From positions 1-22,763 of the forward strand of contig NW_025955516.1 in assembly GCF_022376445.1 (NCBI RefSeq): DNA of 22,763 bases, read 5' to 3'. The notes beneath the pieces were generated by a model that was given only the letters and a program-made list of their open reading frames with translations, made no database searches and was not told the DNA's origin. Positions 18,711 to 22,763 of the stretch are shown here, one piece after another. A program made the position numbers and the translations under genes. This stretch comes from Fomitopsis serialis. Lineage: Eukaryota > Basidiomycota > Agaricomycetes > Polyporales > Fomitopsidaceae. Position 1 is the first letter of the stretch. Each line of letters begins with the position of its first letter.

Positions 18711-20160
18711 ACCTTTACGCGAGATGCTGCTATGTCAAGCCTTGTACGAATGTTTGTGTGACAAAATTCGTAGGTTCGTCAGAAGTGCCACGGACAGATG
18801 CACAGTATGCATACGGTGCAGCTGCGATGGGGTGGGTGAAACGCAACGTCCCCGAGACTCAAACACTGTCGATTGATCGCCTGCGAATAGTCTCGCCGCA
18901 AGACCGTCCACGTTCACGTGCGGGGTCTGTGCCGAACCTACGCCTGCGAGCCGAAACTACAGTACCAGCCGTTGGGATGCTAATGAAGCCCTCCAAGTAT
19001 GCTTCAAAAGTACCATTACGGATACGCGCGATGGGCCATCACTATGTCGACACTAGCATGCGTTGAGTTTGTATCGCGCCTCCCCGTCCTCCGTCATACA
19101 AATGAAAAGCACAGCCAGGACTCTCCAGCATAACCGCACCGCATCTCCTCCGGAGTCCTATACACCCGTCTTCGAGAAGTTGAGAGCAGAAAACATCAAC
19201 GTTTGACTTGTCCCCGCCTCTGCATCCTCGGAGATAGGCAGCAGGGGTCTGTTGCGCCTTTGAATTTGTGCGAATAAGCCCCGCGGGGTCCATGGCTAGA
19301 ACCTGGTACTACTAGTACGAAGAACTGCGGATTTGACATCCTTCTAGACGTCAGCGGCGGTTCTTCCGGCGCATTGGCATCACTCAGCGTTGCCTCGAGT
19401 CCGTGGCTGTACTAAGGTGGAAGCACGCGGTAGCGCTACTGCCGTTCGCTGCCATCATGCGGAGGGCCTGGGATAGCGCGAGCCCTCATAGACATGGCAG
19501 TGGTCGGACGCTAGCAGTGGGTGGCAAAGCGATCGGCGCACCGCTTCTGATCGCTTCGTGATTGATGTCAACTTGAAGATCAACGGCTGTGCCAAATGGC
19601 GTTGACAGCTGGTTGACAGAATGCACTACGTACTAGTACCTTGCGGCCTCTACCCGAGGTCCGGTACTAATCGGACTTGGCTCTCTGCTGGTACTCAGTC
19701 TTCGTTCAGTCGCCACCGCCACCCGCTGAACCATGCCGTGCTCTCTGTTCGCGACACGACGGCCTTCAAGCTTCAAGCTTCGAGTTGCACGGCTTCGCTG
19801 AATCCAAGACACTCCTACACTGGCACGAGTCCAGGTGGGCGCGTAGTAGAGCAAAGGTGGGGAACGATAGCATACCAGCACGGTTGCGATCCAAGTGCAT
19901 ATTCTCCAAAACGTTCAGCAGACACGTACTGCAGGATGCAACTGCCATGCACCCCGTTCTTGCCAAGTTCAAGTCCTCGCTGTAGTCAATGCATTTATCA
20001 CGAATGTGTCACGGAGAGGCGCGCTGATACGGTGATACGTCAACTCGACACGGACACGCTGTCGCTCGCCTCTGCGTGTTCCTCTCCGCGCTCCTCGGAA
20101 TCCAGGCTCGGCCTCTGCTTGGCCTCCTCCAAATGACTGGCAAGAGACGCTGGGCTTCCA
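18711..20160. other. 1.4 kb without a recognised gene
   Basis: Open stretches at 18758-19066 (+), 19042-19293 (-) and 19621-20136 (+) were read. None has a known motif, signal peptide, splice-supported extension or clear coding composition. An ACTAGTAC step recurs near 19309 and 19630, and CTTCAAGCTTCAAGCTTCGAG lies at 19767-19787. I see no RNA gene. Confidence 0.4.
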
Positions 20161-20168
20161 CATAAAAG
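20161..20168 (+). promoter_or_regulatory. TATA-like element of the repeat-protein gene
   Basis: CATAAAAG lies about 80 bp before a probable 5' UTR intron and 219 bp before the ATG at 20387. Confidence 0.35.
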
Positions 20169-20241
20169 GGACCTCTCGCCGCTCTCAATCCCCAGCTCAC
20201 TTCACCTTCTCGGGCTCACCTCCACAAGCAAGTACTGGCTA

Positions 20242-20301
20242 GTGAGTATTCCGTGTATACTCCCTTCACTGTGAATTGTTGACTGACCGTTGTCTCTACA
20301 G
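20242..20301 (+). other. Probable 5' UTR intron
   Basis: GTGAGT at 20242 pairs with CTCTACAG ending at 20301 (60 bp), with a TTGACTGAC branch-like site 18-25 bases before the acceptor. It matches the size and signals of the coding introns in the window and lies wholly upstream of the ATG at 20387. Confidence 0.5.
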
Positions 20302-20386
20302 CTTTGCTTGTTTTATTTTCACGACTCTCGCTCTCTCATTCTTCACGATCCAGCCCGTGCATCACTGCAGATAATTTTCATTCACC

Positions 20387-21324
20387 ATGCGTTTCGGAGC
20401 CGCTATTTCCCTGCTTTGCGCTGTCGCCGCTGTGGCGCCCGCTGCGTTCGCTATGCCAGTCGCCTCTGACGCGTATGTCGTTTCCATCTGTACTTGGGCG
20501 CAACGGCGCTGACTTACCTCCGCAGGACCGACGGTCTCGAGGCTCGCGCCTACGACGCCGAGGTCACCGACCTGCTCGCCCGGTCCGACTTCGACGAGGC
20601 GACTTCTCTCCTCGCTCGTGCCGTCACGGACGTGCTCGGCGCGCGTGAAGACCCGCCCCGCTACCACAAGAACGACCCCATCAACGGCAAGAAGCCCGCG
20701 TACTCGGCGAAGGACCCGAACCCTCCCCCGAAGTACCGCCAGCACAACCCGCACGTGCCGAACCGTGAGTCCAAGCACAGGTCTTCGGGGGGCTCGAGTA
20801 ATGGTCCGCGCCGCCCGCGTGAGCTCGCGGAGGTCGACGATCTCTGGGCGCGCGATGTCGAGGAGGTGATGGCACGCGAAGACCCGCCTCCCTACCGCAA
20901 GCACGACTCCATCAACGGCAGGAAGCCAGCGTATTCGGCGAAGGACCCGAACCCTCCCCCGAAGTACCGCCAGCACAATCCGCACGTGCCGGACCGTGAG
21001 TCCAAGCACAGGCCTTCGGGGGGCTCGAGTAACGGTCCGCGCCGCCCGCGTGAGCTCGCGGAGGTCGACGATCTCTGGGCGCGCGAGGAGTTGGAGGACA
21101 TGTGGGCGCGCGACGTCGAGGAGGTGATGGCGCGCGAAGACCCACCCCGCTACCACAAGAACGACCCCATCAACGGCAAGAAGCCAGCGTACTCGGCGAA
21201 GGACCCGAACCCTCCCCCGAAGTACCGCCAGCACAACCCGCACGTACCGAACCGTGAGTCCAAGCACAGGTCTTCGGGGGGCTCGAGTAACGGTCCGCGC
21301 CGCCCGCGTGAGCTCGACTTCTGA
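20387..21324 (+). CDS. Secreted modular repeat protein (basic Pro-rich modules, acidic linkers)
   Basis: Two exons, 20387-20472 and 20526-21324, giving 294 residues; the intron is 53 bp (GTATGT...CGCAG). A signal peptide covers residues 1-22, ending 'AAFA'. Residues 30-67 are an acidic pro-like region in which 'AR' recurs ('LEAR', 'LLAR', 'LLAR', 'LGAR'). Three modules follow, starting at 68, 145 and 231. Each has a ~60-residue basic part, rich in Pro, His, Asn, Lys and Arg ('YSAKDPNPPPKYRQHNPHVP'), followed in the first two by an acidic linker ('EVDDLWARDVEEVMAR'). Modules 1 and 3 have identical protein sequence over the basic part, and module 2 differs at a few sites. There are no cysteines in the modules, no membrane segment and no known domain. 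The paired basic residues (KK, RR) are each followed by Pro, unfavourable for Kex2. The product could be a cell-wall protein or a multi-copy peptide precursor. Confidence 0.85.
20641..21324 (+). repeat. Three-unit tandem coding repeat
   Basis: Units start at 20641, 20872 and 21130. Unit lengths are 231 bp and 258 bp, then a terminal partial unit without the linker. The 27 bp excess in unit 2 is an in-frame linker insertion ('EELEDMWAR'). The units are nearly identical in DNA, including third positions. This points to recent amplification or ongoing gene conversion. Confidence 0.85.
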
Positions 21325-22347
21325 TGAACGGCTGGATGGAGGGGTGGGGAGGAATTGCATGGTACTTTCTAGTTGTACACCCGACGTGGATTAATGAGAT
21401 ACGAAGAGTTTCGGAGACTTTGGCTTGTGTGCTTGAGCGGTCGGTTAGAGCGAAGTTGTGATGTCTTTGAACGGTGCGATCCTCGACATCCGGTTTACGA
21501 GCCGGCTTTAGGAGTGGGCATCCATCGTGCTTCAATTCACGTTCTTACTGTGCATCTGCTACAGTTGACTCCTTGTTAGACGTGTCGAAGTAACAGCTCA
21601 TCACGAGTGTTGCTTCACAGTGATCTAATCGTCACCTATTCACTCAGGCTCTTGGTCGGACCCACATCGTGACATCAAACGGTAAGACGAACAGTCATCG
21701 TCGCGTCAATGAGTGGCCTAACAACGCCAGGAAGTTCGACAGTGCCTATAATCACGCGTATACCCATGTCCCCTTGCACATCGTCGTCAACATGTGCGAG
21801 ACTCTTCGCCGTGTATTTGGCGATGGAACGCGCAAATGACGTCTGGATCGCGAGCTCATGCGTGCGGGAGGGAGGTCTACATACCGTTCGATGGACCGCA
21901 CTACTCTCATATGCACCTGGTCGTCAAACACCCAGCTCGGCTGCAGCTTGATACGGCCCTTGCGTGCGCCCCGCTAGTAAATGCTGACCTTCCCTGGACC
22001 TTCCCGACACTCGTTGTCCCAGCGGAACTCGTGCGTCAGCAAACTCGGGGAGAAAATCGTTGGGGAAAAGCTCGTCGTGACCCATCGTCAACGTGCAGGG
22101 CCGAGTGTGAGCTTCGCACAGCTATAGCTATCCGGGCACGTACTCCACAGGCCCATCTGGCTACCGTGTTCCCCGCCGACTCATATAGCGACGTGGTTCC
22201 GCCGGAACTTGCCACCGAAACGACCGTGTGGCGGTGACCCATGATACACACAGTTCGGCGCTGAGCGCTGAGCGCTGAGACCGACGCATCTTACAAGTGA
22301 CTCCAGGCCGTACAGAATCTCCGCACCTCCCCCACAATCTCCAAAGC
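21325..22347. other. 1 kb intergenic region, no gene called
   Basis: This holds the 3' flank of the repeat-protein gene and the promoter of the dehydrogenase gene. The longest + open stretch (21794-22237, 147 codons) has no family resemblance. On the minus strand, an 82-codon stretch with no Met near its start (about 21938 down to 21690) reads 'GIRVIIGTVELPGVV' near its end, but I cannot connect it to a start or a family. No TATA is obvious before 22348. Confidence 0.4.
22258..22278 (+). repeat. Short tandem repeat (GCGCTGA)x3
   Basis: Three perfect copies of a 7-base unit, 70-90 bp upstream of the dehydrogenase ATG. It may be promoter sequence or a simple repeat. Confidence 0.6.
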
Positions 22348-22763
22348 ATGAGCTCCTTGCTAGCGTTTGTGCGGCGCCTCACCACCGTACGTCTCATCGT
22401 CTGCTATCCGTCGTAGGCCTTCCGCTGACCTTCTCAACAGGGCAGCAATCCACCACGAGTGGAGAAGACGCCCAGTCCCCTGCGCTTCGGCGTGCTGGGA
22501 GCAGCGCGCATTGCGCCAGATGCGATTGTGAAACCTGCAAGGAACCATGAGGATGTCCTGGTCACAGCTATCGCGGCGCGAAATCAAGAGCGCGCCGATG
22601 CATTCGCGAAGCAGTGGGACATTCCCAAGGCATATGGAGGCTCGATGGCTTACCAAGGTGAATATGCCACATGTCTTTGAACATGAGCATAGCCATTGAA
22701 CGAGTTCAATTGCAGACCTGGTAGACGACCTTGAGGTTGATGCCGTTTACATCGGAGTGAGTT
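22348..22763 (+). CDS. Gfo/Idh/MocA-family NAD(P)-dependent dehydrogenase, N-terminal part (3' end outside window)
   Basis: Visible exons are 22348-22386, 22441-22657 and 22716-22756. The introns are 54 and 58 bp, and a further donor (GTGAGT) begins at 22757. The 99 readable residues begin 'MSSLLAFVRRLTTGSNPPRV'. A Rossmann nucleotide-binding segment follows, 'LRFGVLGAARIAPDAI' (G-x-G-x3-A type), then 'AIAARNQERADAFA' and 'DLVDDLEVDAVYIG', the standard second and third strand regions of the family. The N-terminal extension before the Rossmann fold is typical of fungal members annotated as D-xylose 1-dehydrogenase (NADP+) or dihydrodiol-dehydrogenase-like; the catalytic EKP motif would lie outside the window. 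Substrate is therefore undetermined. The 13-codon first exon is short, but its phase and signals fit. Confidence 0.85.

Noticed and set aside
19621..20136. 171-codon open frame on +
   Set aside because: It has no motif, no signal peptide, coding-unlike composition and no splice-supported extension. It also ends within the promoter region of the repeat-protein gene.
20641..21324. Dikaritin-type (ustiloxin-like) RiPP precursor with Kex2 sites
   Set aside because: The modules are much longer than such cores, no KR sites are present, and the KK and RR pairs are each followed by Pro, which Kex2 disfavours. No UstY-type (DUF3328) oxidase gene lies in the window.
20362..21360. 332-codon open frame on the minus strand opposite the repeat protein
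   Set aside because: It is antisense to a well-supported secreted protein with signal peptide and intron. Its length follows from the GC-rich tandem repeat lacking stops in that frame, and the peptide is an Arg/Val-rich low-complexity string.
21794..22237. 147-codon open frame on + and an overlapping minus frame reading 'GIRVIIGTVELPGVV'
   Set aside because: Neither resembles a family, the minus frame has no start codon near its beginning, and the splice joins I tried upstream were not convincing.

Overview
The window looks like nuclear DNA of an agaricomycete (basidiomycete) fungus. Most genes are broken by 50-65 bp GT-AG introns with CTNAY-like branch sites, intergenic gaps are short, and the families present (F-box/LRR-like paralogues, a CFEM GPI protein, a DHA1 drug/polyamine-type transporter, a Gfo/Idh/MocA dehydrogenase) fit that group. 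I placed exons by eye from splice signals, reading-frame phase and protein continuity, and checked that each complete model sums to a whole number of codons.

Layout: (1) 1-684, the 3' end of an F-box/LRR-like gene on +, followed at about 1105-1325 by a broken relic of the same family. (2) 1462-3436 (-), a five-exon single-pass membrane protein with a large beta-rich C-terminal region. (3) 4620-7016 (-), a four-exon RhoGAP-domain protein with a disordered N-terminus and a C-terminal coiled coil. (4) 8311-10384 (+), an eight-exon 12-TM MFS transporter. (5) 10921-12432 and 13051-14556 (-), two intronless F-box/LRR-like paralogues sharing a bipartite MluI-box/E-box element about 0.3 kb upstream. 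(6) 14.6-17.8 kb, a gene-poor stretch with a 0.4 kb diverged direct duplication, a 22 bp inverted repeat and another F-box/LRR fragment. (7) 17946-18710 (+), a secreted CFEM protein with a Ser-rich stalk and GPI signal. (8) 18.7-20.2 kb, no recognised gene. (9) 20387-21324 (+), a secreted protein of three near-identical Pro/His/Lys-rich repeats separated by acidic linkers. (10) 22348-22763 (+), the first exons of a Gfo/Idh/MocA-family dehydrogenase, cut by the window edge.

The genes do not form an obvious pathway or biosynthetic cluster. The themes are local expansion and decay of one F-box/LRR family (three genes and at least two relics) and two cell-surface or secreted proteins. The least explained object is the modular repeat protein, whose basic Pro-rich modules alternate with acidic linkers carrying recurrent 'AR' steps; it could be a structural wall protein or a multi-copy peptide precursor.
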